Shown here piece after piece: positions 1-8,710 of a stretch of DNA of 64,000 nucleotides (its first letter is position 1; each line of letters opens with the position of its first letter). Source of the DNA: Kushneria phyllosphaerae (GTDB lineage: Bacteria; Pseudomonadota; Gammaproteobacteria; Pseudomonadales; Halomonadaceae); assembly GCF_900312995.1 (NCBI RefSeq), contig NZ_ONZI01000004.1:496001-560000 (forward strand), in the 5' to 3' direction. Position numbers and translations under genes: made by a program. Under the pieces are notes generated by a model. It was not told where the DNA came from. It made no database searches and was given only the letters and a program-made list of their open reading frames with translations.

Positions 1-930
1 TTACTAGAGCAGAACGCTCTGAGAGATTTGTGCGAACGCCTTGATGCGCCCTTTACCCACGCCTGTCAGCACATGCTGGCATGTCGCGGGCGAGTGGTGG
101 TCACAGGCGTTGGTAAATCGGGCCATGTGGGACGCAAGATAGCGGCAACGCTTGCCAGCACCGGCACGCCCTCGTTTTTCGTGCATGCCGGTGAAGCCAG
201 CCACGGCGACCTGGGAATGCTGGTGCGCGACGATCTTGTTCTGGCCCTGTCCAATTCAGGGGAAACGGCCGAACTGACCGCCCTGCTGCCCCTTTTCAAG
301 CGCCTGGGCACCACCATGATCGCCATGACCGGCAACACGTCCTCGAGTCTTGCCAGACACGCCGATGTCCATCTTGATGTCAGTGTGGCTCAGGAAGCCT
401 GCCCGCTGAATCTGGCCCCCACTTCCTCGACCACGGCGGCGCTGGCGCTCGGTGACGCCCTGGCGATCGCCTTGCTGGAAGCGCGACGCTTTAGCCCCGA
501 GGATTTTGCACTGTCACACCCTGGCGGCACCCTGGGCAAGCGCTTGCTGCTGCGAGTAGAGGATCTGATGCACACCGGCGACGAGCTTCCGGTCATTCGA
601 CAGGATGCACGTCTGAGCGAGGCACTGGTCGAAATGACGCGCAAGGGGCACGGCTTTACGTGTATCACCGATAATACCGGCCGCCTCGTGGGCATCTATA
701 CCGATGGGGATCTACGCCGCACAATCGATCGCCATGGCGATGTCCGACAGCTGATCATTTGGGACATCATGACGCCCGGCGGCCGCACCATCGGGGCGCA
801 GACCCTTGCGGCTGAAGCCGTCAGGGTCATGGAGGATCATCGTATTACGGCGCTGGTCGTCGTCGATGATCGACATCGGCCCATCGGACTTCTCAAGATG
901 CATGACCTGCTCAGAAGCGGCATTGTCTAG
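1..930 (+). CDS. kdsD: Arabinose-5-phosphate isomerase KdsD (5' end cut by window edge)
   Basis: Interconverts ribulose 5-phosphate and arabinose 5-phosphate, the first committed step towards Kdo for LPS, in the cytoplasm. The reading frame is open to base 1, so roughly 18 N-terminal residues (judged against the about 328-residue E. coli enzyme) lie outside the window; the TTG at 28 is not a credible start. Visible are a SIS sugar-isomerase domain (GVGKSGH, SNSGET, LAPTSSTT) and then two CBS domains ending in DLLRSGIV. It heads a same-strand series kdsD-kdsC-lptC-lptA-lptB-rpoN that matches the E. coli order. Confidence 0.95.
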   Translation, partial: LLEQNALRDLCERLDAPFTHACQHMLACRGRVVVTGVGKSGHVGRKIAATLASTGTPSFFVHAGEASHGDLGMLVRDDLVLALSNSGETAELTALLPLFKRLGTTMIAMTGNTSSSLARHADVHLDVSVAQEACPLNLAPTSSTTAALALGDALAIALLEARRFSPEDFALSHPGGTLGKRLLLRVEDLMHTGDELPVIRQDARLSEALVEMTRKGHGFTCITDNTGRLVGIYTDGDLRRTIDRHGDVRQLIIWDIMTPGGRTIGAQTLAAEAVRVMEDHRITALVVVDDRHRPIGLLKMHDLLRSGIV

Positions 931-1031
931 TATCGCCCTGATGCCTACTCGCCTACAAGACGACATGGCCACTACTGCCCGATCGAACCCGGGTCGCTGG
1001 TCGCCATGCCGGAGAACTGACACAAAACGCC

Positions 1032-1601
1032 ATGACACGATCTGATGACACAATCTCTGCACTGACAATCCCTGCACTGGACGAACGCGCCCGCCCCATC
1101 CGTCTTTTGGCGCTGGACGTTGACGGCGTTTTAACGGATGGCCGGCTTCGCTACGCCTCACAGCCCGAGGATGATGGCGACAAGGTGTTTCATGTTCGTG
1201 ACGGGCTCGGCCTGAAGCTGCTTATGCAGGCAGGCATCGATATTGCCCTGATCACGGGCAGGGTCTCGCCTGCCGTTGACCGACGCGCGCAGGAACTGGG
1301 TATTGCCCATGTCATCCAAGGGCGTGACGACAAGCGCGTCGTACTCGGGGCACTGATGGCAGAGCTGAATCTCGAGCCCGCAGAAGTGTGCTACTGCGGC
1401 GACGATCTGCCCGACCTCGGCGCCATTTTGCATGCAGGCCTGGGCGTGACGGTAGCGGATGCACCGGACTATATTCGTCAGCGTGCCGACCTGGTGACCA
1501 AAACGCCCGGCGGGCACGGCGCAGTACGTGAACTCTGTGAATGGCTCCTTAACGCGAAAGGCCTCTGGCAGGATATCATTGCTGCTCATGAGCGGCCCTG
1601 A
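1032..1601 (+). CDS. kdsC: 3-deoxy-D-manno-octulosonate 8-phosphate phosphatase KdsC
   Basis: HAD-superfamily phosphatase that removes phosphate from Kdo-8-phosphate to give free Kdo for lipid A-core assembly. The DVDGVLTDG motif sits at residues 29-37, with D29 as nucleophile and D31 as acid/base. Later motifs are ALITGR (motif II) and YCGDDLPD (metal-binding motif). The 189-residue length is usual for this small cap-less tetrameric family. An N-terminal stretch of about 23 residues precedes the conserved start of the fold, so a slightly later start is possible. The stop overlaps an upstream alternative start of lptC. Confidence 0.95.
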   Translation: MTRSDDTISALTIPALDERARPIRLLALDVDGVLTDGRLRYASQPEDDGDKVFHVRDGLGLKLLMQAGIDIALITGRVSPAVDRRAQELGIAHVIQGRDDKRVVLGALMAELNLEPAEVCYCGDDLPDLGAILHAGLGVTVADAPDYIRQRADLVTKTPGGHGAVRELCEWLLNAKGLWQDIIAAHERP

Positions 1602-1632
1602 GGCTGCACCGCTTACCCGACAGGACGTGCAT

Positions 1633-2223
1633 ATGGCTTTTCGAGACAGACTTCCTTCCGGACGGACACGGGCACGTCTTGGCATTTTGATTCTGGTACT
1701 GGCTCTGGGGGGCGTGCTGACACTGATCGATCAACGCAATGCCCTGATGGCACCGGGCCCTGCTCCGGACAGCTCCCAGGGCGCCCCCGATTATTATCTC
1801 GAAGGCGTGACCTATACCCGCTTTGATGAGCAGGGCCAAAGGGCCCAGACCATGGAAAGCCCGCGCGTGTCTCACACGCCTGAAGATGATGTGACCCGCG
1901 CCGTCACCCCGCACTTCACCCTGCTGGGCGATGACGGCAATCAATGGACAGCCTATGGTGCGCGCGCCGTGCTCGGGCCCGATGCCAACACGTTCGTGCT
2001 GGCCGGCAAGGCCGTACTGCGTCAACCGGCGGATGGGTGGCAACTTGAAACGGATGTGCTGCATTATGATCTACCGTCGAAGCACGCCTGGAGCGACAGT
2101 GACGCTGTGTTCACTCAAAACGAGCAGCGTACCCGCGGTGACCGCTTTAACGGCTGGGTCGATGAAGATCGCATGACGCTTGAGGGCAATGTGCAGGGAT
2201 TTCATCCGCCCATTCGCCAGTAA
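1633..2223 (+). CDS. lptC: LPS export protein LptC
   Basis: Bitopic inner-membrane component of the Lpt bridge that passes LPS from the LptB2FG extractor to periplasmic LptA. I chose the ATG at 1633, preceded by AGGA eight bases upstream; this gives 196 residues, close to the about 191 of E. coli. An in-frame ATG at 1588 is the main alternative. A single hydrophobic segment (residues about 14-31) follows a basic N-terminus; the rest is the periplasmic beta-jellyroll, with the YYLEGVTYTRFDEQG stretch typical of the family. Next to lptA and lptB as expected. Confidence 0.9.
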   Translation: MAFRDRLPSGRTRARLGILILVLALGGVLTLIDQRNALMAPGPAPDSSQGAPDYYLEGVTYTRFDEQGQRAQTMESPRVSHTPEDDVTRAVTPHFTLLGDDGNQWTAYGARAVLGPDANTFVLAGKAVLRQPADGWQLETDVLHYDLPSKHAWSDSDAVFTQNEQRTRGDRFNGWVDEDRMTLEGNVQGFHPPIRQ

Positions 2224-2282
2224 TCGCGGCCTTTTCACCCATGGCCGCCTTTTTCACACATGAATGACGACAAGGATCTCCC

Positions 2283-2840
2283 ATGACGCGCCCTCTGCTG
2301 CTGTGTACCTCTGCCCTGCTGCTGGCAATGCTCGGCCAGCAGGCGATGGCTCTGGAAAGCGATCGCCAGAAACCCATCAATATCGGCGCCGATGAACTCA
2401 ACATCGATAACCGCGCCGGCACCGCCGTGTATACCGGCACGGTCGAAGTCGATCAGGGCACCATGAAGCTGCGCTCCAGTCGGGTCGAGCTCAAGCGCGC
2501 CCAGAGCGGTGCCCTCTCGAGTTTGACCGCCAGGGGCGGCAGTGATGGGCGCGCCTACATTGAACAGCAGCCGGCGCCCAGCGACCCGCTGGCCAAGGGC
2601 TGGGGCAACACCATCATCTATCATGCCGGAGAGCGGCGCGTTGAGCTGATCGGCAACGCCGAGCTGCATCAAAATGGCGACACCTTTAACGGCGGCTACG
2701 TGGAGTATTTCCTCGACTCCCGTCAGGTCAACGCCCGTGGCGGCCAGAGCGCTCAGCACAAGAGCACTTCCGGCAACTCCGACGGCCGTGTGCGCATGCA
2801 GCTTACTCCCGAAGATCAACAGGGTGGCAGCAACCAATGA
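2283..2840 (+). CDS. lptA: Periplasmic LPS transport protein LptA
   Basis: Soluble periplasmic protein whose beta-jellyroll units stack between LptC and LptD to form the LPS bridge. The 185-residue product begins with a Sec signal peptide of about 23 residues ending QQAMA, followed by the conserved start [10 protein letters not shown] and repeated strands such as [12 protein letters not shown]. The C-terminus is low-complexity and polar ([16 protein letters not shown]). The stop overlaps the lptB start by four bases (ATGA), which implies translational coupling. Confidence 0.93.
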   Translation: MTRPLLLCTSALLLAMLGQQAMALESDRQKPINIGADELNIDNRAGTAVYTGTVEVDQGTMKLRSSRVELKRAQSGALSSLTARGGSDGRAYIEQQPAPSDPLAKGWGNTIIYHAGERRVELIGNAELHQNGDTFNGGYVEYFLDSRQVNARGGQSAQHKSTSGNSDGRVRMQLTPEDQQGGSNQ

Positions 2841-3562
2841 AAACCCTTCACGCAGCCCATCTAGCCAAAAGCTTCAAGGGGCGCCGTGTCGTTCAGGACA
2901 TCAGCCTGTCGATCAGGCAAGGGGAGATCGTGGGGCTGCTCGGCCCCAACGGGGCCGGCAAGACCACCTCGTTTTACATGATCGTTGGGCTGATTCAGGC
3001 CGATGCCGGCCACGTGGCCATTGATGATCTCGACCTGAGCCGTCGTCCGATGCACCAGCGCGCCCATGCCGGCATCAGCTATCTGCCTCAGGAAGCGTCC
3101 ATCTTTCGCAAGCTTTCCGTGGCCGACAACATCATGGCCATTCTTGAAACCCGCAAGGACATGGACCGTCACCAGCGTCGCGAACGGCTGGACCAGCTGC
3201 TTGAAGAGTTCAGCATCAGCCATATTCGGGACAACATGGGCATGAGTCTTTCGGGTGGTGAACGACGCCGCGTCGAGATCGCCCGGGCGCTGGCCATCGA
3301 ACCGGCCTTTATTCTGCTCGACGAACCCTTTGCCGGCGTCGATCCCATTTCGGTCGGCGAGATCAAGGGCATTATCCGCCAGCTGCGTACCCGCGGTATC
3401 GGTGTATTGATAACCGACCACAACGTGCGTGAGACGCTGGATATCTGTGATAACGCCTATATCGTCGGCAGCGGCCTGATCATTGCAGAAGGAGATGCCA
3501 ACGCTGTCCTGAACAACCAGCATGTGCGCGACGTCTATCTGGGTCACGAATTTCGCCTTTGA
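2837..3562 (+). CDS. lptB: LPS export ABC transporter ATPase LptB
   Basis: Cytoplasmic ATPase that powers LPS extraction by the LptB2FG complex. All ABC motifs are intact: Walker A GPNGAGKT at residues 36-43, signature LSGGERRR, Walker B ILLDEP and the H-loop TDHN. The length of 241 residues is the family norm. LptF and LptG are not in the window, which is usual since they lie elsewhere in most genomes. Overlaps lptA by four bases and is followed by a 119-base gap holding a sigma-54-type promoter in front of rpoN. Confidence 0.96.
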   Translation: MKTLHAAHLAKSFKGRRVVQDISLSIRQGEIVGLLGPNGAGKTTSFYMIVGLIQADAGHVAIDDLDLSRRPMHQRAHAGISYLPQEASIFRKLSVADNIMAILETRKDMDRHQRRERLDQLLEEFSISHIRDNMGMSLSGGERRRVEIARALAIEPAFILLDEPFAGVDPISVGEIKGIIRQLRTRGIGVLITDHNVRETLDICDNAYIVGSGLIIAEGDANAVLNNQHVRDVYLGHEFRL

Positions 3563-3583
3563 CCCCGATGGGTTATTAGCAAA

Positions 3584-3599
3584 TGGCATGATAATTGCA
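3584..3599 (+). promoter_or_regulatory. Putative sigma-54 (-24/-12) promoter upstream of rpoN
   Basis: TGGCAT-GATAA-TTGCA matches the sigma-54 consensus TGGCAY-N5-TTGCA, with the essential GG and GC dinucleotides at the correct spacing. Transcription would begin near 3610, leaving a leader of about 70 bases before the rpoN ATG at 3682. No enhancer-binding-protein site was identified upstream. The assignment rests on consensus match and position only. Confidence 0.55.
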
Positions 3600-3681
3600 G
3601 ATTTCAGTGCCTTCAGCACTTGCAAGGTCGTCGCGGACTGGATAGCGTGACATCAAACGTTGGCGACCGGGCCTTGCGAAC

Positions 3682-5100
3682 ATGATGAAACCCGCCTTAC
3701 AGCTGCGCACTGGCACGCATCTAACCATGACGCCTCAACTGCAGCAGGCCATCCACCTGCTGCAGCTGTCCACGCTTGATTTACAGCAGGAACTCCAGAT
3801 GGCGCTGGAGAGCAACCCGCTGCTGGACACCGAGGAAGAGCACACCGTTGAGCAGCCGGAAACGCCGCTGTCTCAGGACGAATGGTCCAACGATATTCCC
3901 GAAGAATTGCCGCTGGATGTCCGCTGGGAGGATCTCTACACCAACGGCAGCAGCGCTGCTGGTATCGGTAGCGATGACAGCTTCAACATCGAGCACAACG
4001 CCCTGGCCGTCGATCTGACATCACATCTTCGTGCACAGATTCTGCTGATGGACATGGACCCGCGCGAACACCTGATCACCGATACCCTGCTGGATGCCCT
4101 CGAACCCAGCGGCTATCTGGGATCAGGACTTGAGGACCTGGGCAAGGGCCTTCGCCAGCAGGGCCTGGGTGACCTGCGCCAGGCCGAGATGGAACGCATG
4201 TTGTCGCGACTTCAGCAGTGTGAACCGACCGGTGTCTTTGCGCGCGACCTGCGCGAATGCCTGCTGTTGCAGCTTGATCAGCTGCCGGAGGATATTCCCT
4301 GGCTTGCCCAGACACGCCGCATGATCCGTCAGTTTCTCGAACCGCTGGGGCAAAACGACCGACGCCTTCTCAAGCGACGTCTGAGCCTTGATGATGAAGC
4401 GCTTGATCAGGTCATTCACACCATTCGCTCGCTTAACCCGCGGCCGGGCCAGGCGTTTGAATCAGTAGATCAGCACCTTGTCACTCCGGATCTGGTGCTG
4501 CGCTATCACGGGCGACAGGGCTGGCAGGTCGAGCTCAATCAGGAGTCCCTGCCAAGGCTTCGCATCCAGCCCGACTATGCGGCACTGGTGCGCCGTGCCG
4601 ACAAGAGCGAGGAAAACACCTTTCTCAAGCAGCACCTTCAGGAAGCACGCTGGCTGCTCAAGAGCCTGTCGAGTCGCAATGACACCCTCTTGCGGGTAGG
4701 ACAGGAGATCATGACACGCCAGGCAGGCTTCATCGAGCACGGGGACGAGGCGCTCAAGCCCATGATTCTGGCCGATATTGCTCAGGCCGTGGACATGCAT
4801 GAATCCACCATTTCCCGGGTTACCACACGCAAGTATATCCATACGCCTCGTGGCATCGTGGAGCTCAAGTATTTCTTCTCAAGCCACGTCGGCCAGGAAG
4901 GCGACGCCCATGCCAGCACGGCCATTCGCGCCCGAATCCGCAAGTTCATCGGCGATGAAGCGCCGCGACGCCCGCTCTCGGATGCCCGGTTGGTGCAGCT
5001 TCTGGCCGACAACGGCATCATGGTGGCCAGGCGCACCGTGGCAAAGTATCGTGAAGCCATGGGCATTCCCTCTTCCAGCGAGCGCAAACGTCTGGCATGA
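3682..5100 (+). CDS. rpoN: RNA polymerase sigma-54 factor RpoN
   Basis: Alternative sigma factor for -24/-12 promoters that need AAA+ enhancer-binding activators. The Gln/Leu-rich region I (TPQLQQAIHLLQLS) is at the N-terminus and is followed by an acidic region II. Then come the core-binding domain, a helix-turn-helix (MHESTISRVTTRKYI) and the RpoN box ARRTVAKYRE at residues 449-458. The 472 residues match the family length. Followed by hpf, ptsN, rapZ and ptsO as in enterobacteria and pseudomonads. A matching sigma-54 promoter lies directly upstream, suggesting autoregulation. Confidence 0.97.
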   Translation: MMKPALQLRTGTHLTMTPQLQQAIHLLQLSTLDLQQELQMALESNPLLDTEEEHTVEQPETPLSQDEWSNDIPEELPLDVRWEDLYTNGSSAAGIGSDDSFNIEHNALAVDLTSHLRAQILLMDMDPREHLITDTLLDALEPSGYLGSGLEDLGKGLRQQGLGDLRQAEMERMLSRLQQCEPTGVFARDLRECLLLQLDQLPEDIPWLAQTRRMIRQFLEPLGQNDRRLLKRRLSLDDEALDQVIHTIRSLNPRPGQAFESVDQHLVTPDLVLRYHGRQGWQVELNQESLPRLRIQPDYAALVRRADKSEENTFLKQHLQEARWLLKSLSSRNDTLLRVGQEIMTRQAGFIEHGDEALKPMILADIAQAVDMHESTISRVTTRKYIHTPRGIVELKYFFSSHVGQEGDAHASTAIRARIRKFIGDEAPRRPLSDARLVQLLADNGIMVARRTVAKYREAMGIPSSSERKRLA

Positions 5101-5160
5101 GCCATTGTGATACCAGGCCGCCGGAAAGCATTCGTGAAACATAACAACATGATTCAGGGT

Positions 5161-5187
5161 TTGCGCTGACGGGAAAAGCGTTACAAT
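5161..5187 (+). promoter_or_regulatory. Possible sigma-70 promoter for hpf
   Basis: TTGCGC at 5161-5166 and TACAAT at 5182-5187 resemble -35 and -10 elements, although the 15-base spacer is short. It lies about 80 bases before the hpf start, in a 167-base gap after rpoN that has no other feature I can name. Confidence 0.35.
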
Positions 5188-5267
5188 CTGAGAGTAGCCG
5201 GAGAGGCTTGCAGGTCCGGCAGTCCATACGGACTACCGGTTATCCGTTTCGATCCAGGGAGCATGCC

Positions 5268-5579
5268 ATGCAGGTAAACATTACCGGGCACCACGTCGAA
5301 CTGACCGATGCACTGCGCGAGCACGTCAATCAAAAGCTTGCCAAGCTGGAACGTCACTATGACAACATCACCAATGTTCAGGTGACGCTGTCCGTCGAAA
5401 AGGAGCGCCAGCAGGCCGCGGCCACGCTACATGCCGCAGGTGCCGAACTTCATGCTCAGGCCGAGCAGGAAGACCTTTATGTTGCCATCGATGCCTTGAC
5501 CGAGAAGCTTGATCGACAGCTGCTCAAGCACAAGGAGAAAATACAGGCCCGCTCCCAGGGCAACGGCAAATACCTGTAA
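5268..5579 (+). CDS. hpf: Ribosome hibernation promoting factor HPF (short form)
   Basis: Binds the decoding region of the 30S subunit in stationary phase and promotes inactive 100S ribosome dimers. The start at ATG 5268 follows CAGGGAGC and opens with MQVNITGHHVELT, the classic start of the S30AE/YfiA fold; the in-frame TTG at 5208 would add 20 unrelated residues. At 103 residues it is a short HPF without the C-terminal dimerisation domain of long forms. It lies between rpoN and ptsN, the usual place. Confidence 0.93.
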   Translation: MQVNITGHHVELTDALREHVNQKLAKLERHYDNITNVQVTLSVEKERQQAAATLHAAGAELHAQAEQEDLYVAIDALTEKLDRQLLKHKEKIQARSQGNGKYL

Positions 5580-5582
5580 CCC

Positions 5583-6056
5583 ATGACACTTGACCAGATA
5601 CTCCCCTCCGATCGAATCCTGTTTGATGTGGAAGGAGGCAGCAAGAAGCGCGTGCTGGAATTTTTCAGCGGGTTCATCTCACAAAACATTCCCAGTCTCG
5701 ACAGCCAGGAAGTCTTTTCCCGTCTGATCAGCAGGGAGCGTCTGGGGAGTACCGGTGTGGGGAATGGCGTGGCCATTCCCCATGCTCGCAATTCGCACTG
5801 CCGCCAGCCATTGGCGGGATTCATGCGTCTTCAACAGGCCGTGGATTTCGATGCCATCGATGGCGAACCCGTCGATCTGCTTTTTGTGCTACTGGTGCCT
5901 GAAGCTGCCGAAGACACGCATCTTTCCCTGCTGGCGCAGATCGCCGAAGTCATGAACGCCGCCGAAACCCGGCATGCCCTGCGCAACGCCCATGATGAGC
6001 AGGAACTTCATGACATCCTGATGCAGGCCATCAGCCAACTTTCCACGCGAGTATAA
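5583..6056 (+). CDS. ptsN: PTS IIA-like nitrogen regulatory protein PtsN (EIIA-Ntr)
   Basis: Terminal phosphoacceptor of the nitrogen PTS (PtsP to PtsO to PtsN), which in relatives affects potassium uptake, envelope stress and nitrogen responses. The phosphorylated histidine is H67 in GNGVAIPHAR. The length is 157 residues, as usual for EIIA-Ntr, and no membrane EIIB or EIIC domain is attached. It starts three bases after the hpf stop and is followed closely by rapZ, so the genes are probably co-transcribed. Confidence 0.95.
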   Translation: MTLDQILPSDRILFDVEGGSKKRVLEFFSGFISQNIPSLDSQEVFSRLISRERLGSTGVGNGVAIPHARNSHCRQPLAGFMRLQQAVDFDAIDGEPVDLLFVLLVPEAAEDTHLSLLAQIAEVMNAAETRHALRNAHDEQELHDILMQAISQLSTRV

Positions 6057-6061
6057 GCAGC

Positions 6062-6964
6062 ATGGCCATGGAACTTGTTATCGTCAGTGGACGCTCCGGT
6101 TCCGGTAAATCCATTGCGCTGCAGGCACTGGAAGATCAGGGCTTTTATGCCATCGACAATCTTCCGGCAATGCTTTTGTCTGCCCTGATCGACGAACTCG
6201 AAGCCGGTAGCCCGCATCGTAACCGCGTCGCGGTCAGCATCGATGCCCGTAACCTGCCCAGTGAGCTGGAGCGCTTCCCGGAACATCTGGAAGCGTTGTC
6301 TACCCGAGGCATCCATTGCCGGGTGGTCTATCTCACTGCAGACTCCCGCGTTTTGCTGGAACGCTACGCCGGTACCAGGCGGCGCCATCCGCTGACGCGC
6401 GAAACCCAGATGACGCTGGCCGAGGCCATTGAAGCCGAACATGTGTTTCTCTCGCCCATTCGTAATACCGCCGATCTGGTCATTGACACCTCCAGTCAGT
6501 CGGTACATGACCTGCGCCGTCGCATCGCCGAGCAGGTTGCCCGTCATGCCGTCAACGAACTGACGCTGACCTTTGAGTCCTTTGGCTTCAAGCGCGGCGT
6601 GCCGCTGGACGCCGATATGGTGTTCGATGTCCGCTGTCTGCCCAATCCCTACTGGGACCCGCGCTATCGTACCCAGACCGGACAGGACAGTGACGTGATC
6701 GCCTTTCTGGAAGCCCATGATGAAGTCAAGGCGATGTTTGATGATATCTGTCAGTGGCTGGAGCGCTGGATGCCGTCCTATCTGGCCAGCCACCGCAGCT
6801 ATCTGACGGTCGCCATTGGCTGTACCGGTGGCCAGCATCGATCGGTTTATCTGACCGAGCAGCTTGGTGAGCATTTCGCCGGCCAGTTCCCGGCGGTGCG
6901 CATTCGCCACCGCGAACTGACCATTCAGCGCGCTGTCAGTGAGGCGGGTGATGCTTCAGCGTGA
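6062..6964 (+). CDS. rapZ: RNase adapter protein RapZ (YvcJ family P-loop ATPase)
   Basis: RNA-binding P-loop protein; in E. coli it presents the sRNA GlmZ to RNase E and so controls glucosamine-6-phosphate synthase. Walker A is GRSGSGKS near the N-terminus, followed by YAIDNLPA and SIDARN. The C-terminal half holds the RNA-binding segment with GCTGGQHRSVY. At 300 residues it is slightly longer than the E. coli protein (284). An in-frame ATG six bases downstream (6068) is an equally plausible start. It overlaps the ptsO start by 14 bases. Confidence 0.94.
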   Translation: MAMELVIVSGRSGSGKSIALQALEDQGFYAIDNLPAMLLSALIDELEAGSPHRNRVAVSIDARNLPSELERFPEHLEALSTRGIHCRVVYLTADSRVLLERYAGTRRRHPLTRETQMTLAEAIEAEHVFLSPIRNTADLVIDTSSQSVHDLRRRIAEQVARHAVNELTLTFESFGFKRGVPLDADMVFDVRCLPNPYWDPRYRTQTGQDSDVIAFLEAHDEVKAMFDDICQWLERWMPSYLASHRSYLTVAIGCTGGQHRSVYLTEQLGEHFAGQFPAVRIRHRELTIQRAVSEAGDASA

Positions 6965-7220
6965 ACTGACCCTGACCAATCGTCGCGGCCTGCATGCGCG
7001 GGCCGCAACACGTCTTGTACAGTGCTGTCAGCCCTTTGCCTCAAGCGTCACGATTTATCACGGGGACCGAAGTGCGGACGCGGCCAATATCATGTCGCTT
7101 TTGATGCTGGCCGCTCCCTGTACCAGCGTGGTGCAGGTGCAGGTAGAAGGCGAGGATGCCGAAGAAGCGCTGAACGCCATCGTGGCGCTTTTCGAGGCAC
7201 GCTTTGACGAAGATCAGTAG
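6951..7220 (+). CDS. ptsO: HPr-like phosphocarrier NPr (PtsO)
   Basis: Phosphocarrier between EI-Ntr and EIIA-Ntr. The active histidine is H15 in RGLHARAATRLV. The usual HARPA of sugar-PTS HPr is HARAA here. No regulatory serine like that of Firmicute HPr is evident. The length is 89 residues from the ATG at 6951; a GTG at 6948 is an alternative. It starts inside rapZ and closes the rpoN-hpf-ptsN-rapZ-ptsO group. Confidence 0.9.
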   Translation: MLQRELTLTNRRGLHARAATRLVQCCQPFASSVTIYHGDRSADAANIMSLLMLAAPCTSVVQVQVEGEDAEEALNAIVALFEARFDEDQ

Positions 7221-7255
7221 ATCCGTCAGGCATTCACAAACATTGTTCGACACTT

Positions 7256-7264
7256 TGCTAGAAT
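7256..7264 (+). promoter_or_regulatory. Extended -10 promoter candidate for mgtE
   Basis: TGCTAGAAT is an extended -10 element (TGn plus TAGAAT) 39 bases before the mgtE start. No convincing -35 lies at 17 bases, which extended -10 promoters do not require. Weak evidence. Confidence 0.35.
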
Positions 7265-7302
7265 ACGGCTCTTGAATGGGCTGACACAGGAATGTCGCGA
7301 CA

Positions 7303-8655
7303 ATGAGCAATGACCATAAAGGACGTCAGCCTCGTCTGGAGCGACTTGAAAACGCCCTGGCGCAGCGGGAAATGGATCAGGTACGCCGCCTGCTCCGCCG
7401 CGGCCTGCCCCCTGCCGACATTGCCCAGCTGCTGGAATCCACGCCGCCACGCGAGCGCGACATTCTCTGGGAGCAGGTCGACAGTCACGCCAAGGGCGAG
7501 ATTCTTCAATATCTCAATGATGACATTCAGACCGAGTTTCTAACCCGGATGGATGCGTCACAGCTGTTGATGGCCACCCAGCAGCTCGACAACGACGACG
7601 CCGCTGACCTGCTTCAGCGCCTGCCCCACGCTACGCTTGAAGACATCCTGTCGATGATGACGCCCTCCCGTCGGGCGCGCATCGAGGCGGTACTGTCCTA
7701 TCCCGAGGATACGGCCGGCGGTCTGATGGACACCAACACCATCACGATTCGCCCGGACGTCACCCTGGATGTGGTTTTGCGCTATCTACGTCGACACCGG
7801 CGCCTGCCTGAATCCACCGATAACCTGCTGGTCGTGACGCGGCACAATGAGCTGATTGGCGTTTTGCCCATCAATCGGATTCTGGTCAGTGCCCCCGGCA
7901 TCAGCGTACGTGAAATCATGGATACCGACGTGGTCACCCTTACCGCACTGATGCATGAAGATGAAGTGGCCAGCATCTTTGAGCGGCGGGATTTGATCTC
8001 GGCACCGGTAATCAGTGCCGACAATCGGCTGCTGGGCCGCATTACCATTGATGACGTGGTCGATGTCATTCGTGAAAACTCGGCGCGCACCATGATGAGC
8101 ATGGCGGGTCTTGAGGATGAAGAGGACACCTTCGCCCCTGTATTGCGGACCAGTCGCCGGCGCGCCGTCTGGCTGGGCATCAATCTGATCGCTGCCACCA
8201 TCGTCTCGATTGCCATCGGCTTTTTCGAGGATACCATTCAGCAGATTGCCGCCCTGGCCGTCCTGATGCCCATTGTTTCCAGCATGGGCGGGATCGCCGG
8301 CTCGCAGACCCTGACCGTCTTGATTCGCGGTCTGGCGCTGGGGCACGTCTCGGGTGCCAATGTTCGCTGGCTTGTCGTGCGTGAGCTGATGTCCGGCTCG
8401 CTTAACGGGGTGCTCTGGGCCGCGGTCGTGGCCGTCATGGCCGTGGCCCGTTTCCATGACATGACGCTGGGCATCATCATTGCCATGGCGATGGTCATCA
8501 ACCTGCTGGTGGCCGCGCTGGCCGGCACCCTGATTCCGGTCATTCTGAAAAGGCTGTCGATCGACCCGGCCCTGTCCGGCGGTGTGCTGCTGACCACCAT
8601 TACCGATGTCGTGGGCTTTGTGGCCTTTCTGGGTCTGGCCACGGCCATGTACTGA
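7303..8655 (+). CDS. mgtE: MgtE-family magnesium channel/transporter
   Basis: Inner-membrane Mg2+ channel gated by cytoplasmic magnesium. In order: an acidic helical N-domain (residues about 1-130), the conserved YPEDTAGGLM at 133-142, two CBS domains (about 140-260), a connecting helix, and five transmembrane segments from about residue 290. The pore helix motif MPIVSSMGGIAGSQ starts near 322. The 450 residues are full length. Preceded by a probable extended -10 promoter and followed by a 13-bp inverted repeat shared with the convergent pmbA. Confidence 0.95.
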   Translation: MSNDHKGRQPRLERLENALAQREMDQVRRLLRRGLPPADIAQLLESTPPRERDILWEQVDSHAKGEILQYLNDDIQTEFLTRMDASQLLMATQQLDNDDAADLLQRLPHATLEDILSMMTPSRRARIEAVLSYPEDTAGGLMDTNTITIRPDVTLDVVLRYLRRHRRLPESTDNLLVVTRHNELIGVLPINRILVSAPGISVREIMDTDVVTLTALMHEDEVASIFERRDLISAPVISADNRLLGRITIDDVVDVIRENSARTMMSMAGLEDEEDTFAPVLRTSRRRAVWLGINLIAATIVSIAIGFFEDTIQQIAALAVLMPIVSSMGGIAGSQTLTVLIRGLALGHVSGANVRWLVVRELMSGSLNGVLWAAVVAVMAVARFHDMTLGIIIAMAMVINLLVAALAGTLIPVILKRLSIDPALSGGVLLTTITDVVGFVAFLGLATAMY

Positions 8656-8663
8656 CAAAACGA

Positions 8664-8701
8664 CAGGGCCTTCAGGACATTACGGTACCCTGAAGGCCCT
8701 G
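8664..8701. terminator. Inverted repeat between convergent mgtE and pmbA, probable bidirectional terminator
   Basis: CAGGGCCTTCAGG at 8664-8676 is perfectly complementary to CCTGAAGGCCCTG at 8689-8701, with a 12-base loop. It fills the short gap between convergent genes. The T tract is poor on both strands (TCGTTTTG on the minus side), so it may act as a 3' stabilising hairpin. Confidence 0.6.
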
Positions 8702-8710
8702 GCTGTCTGA

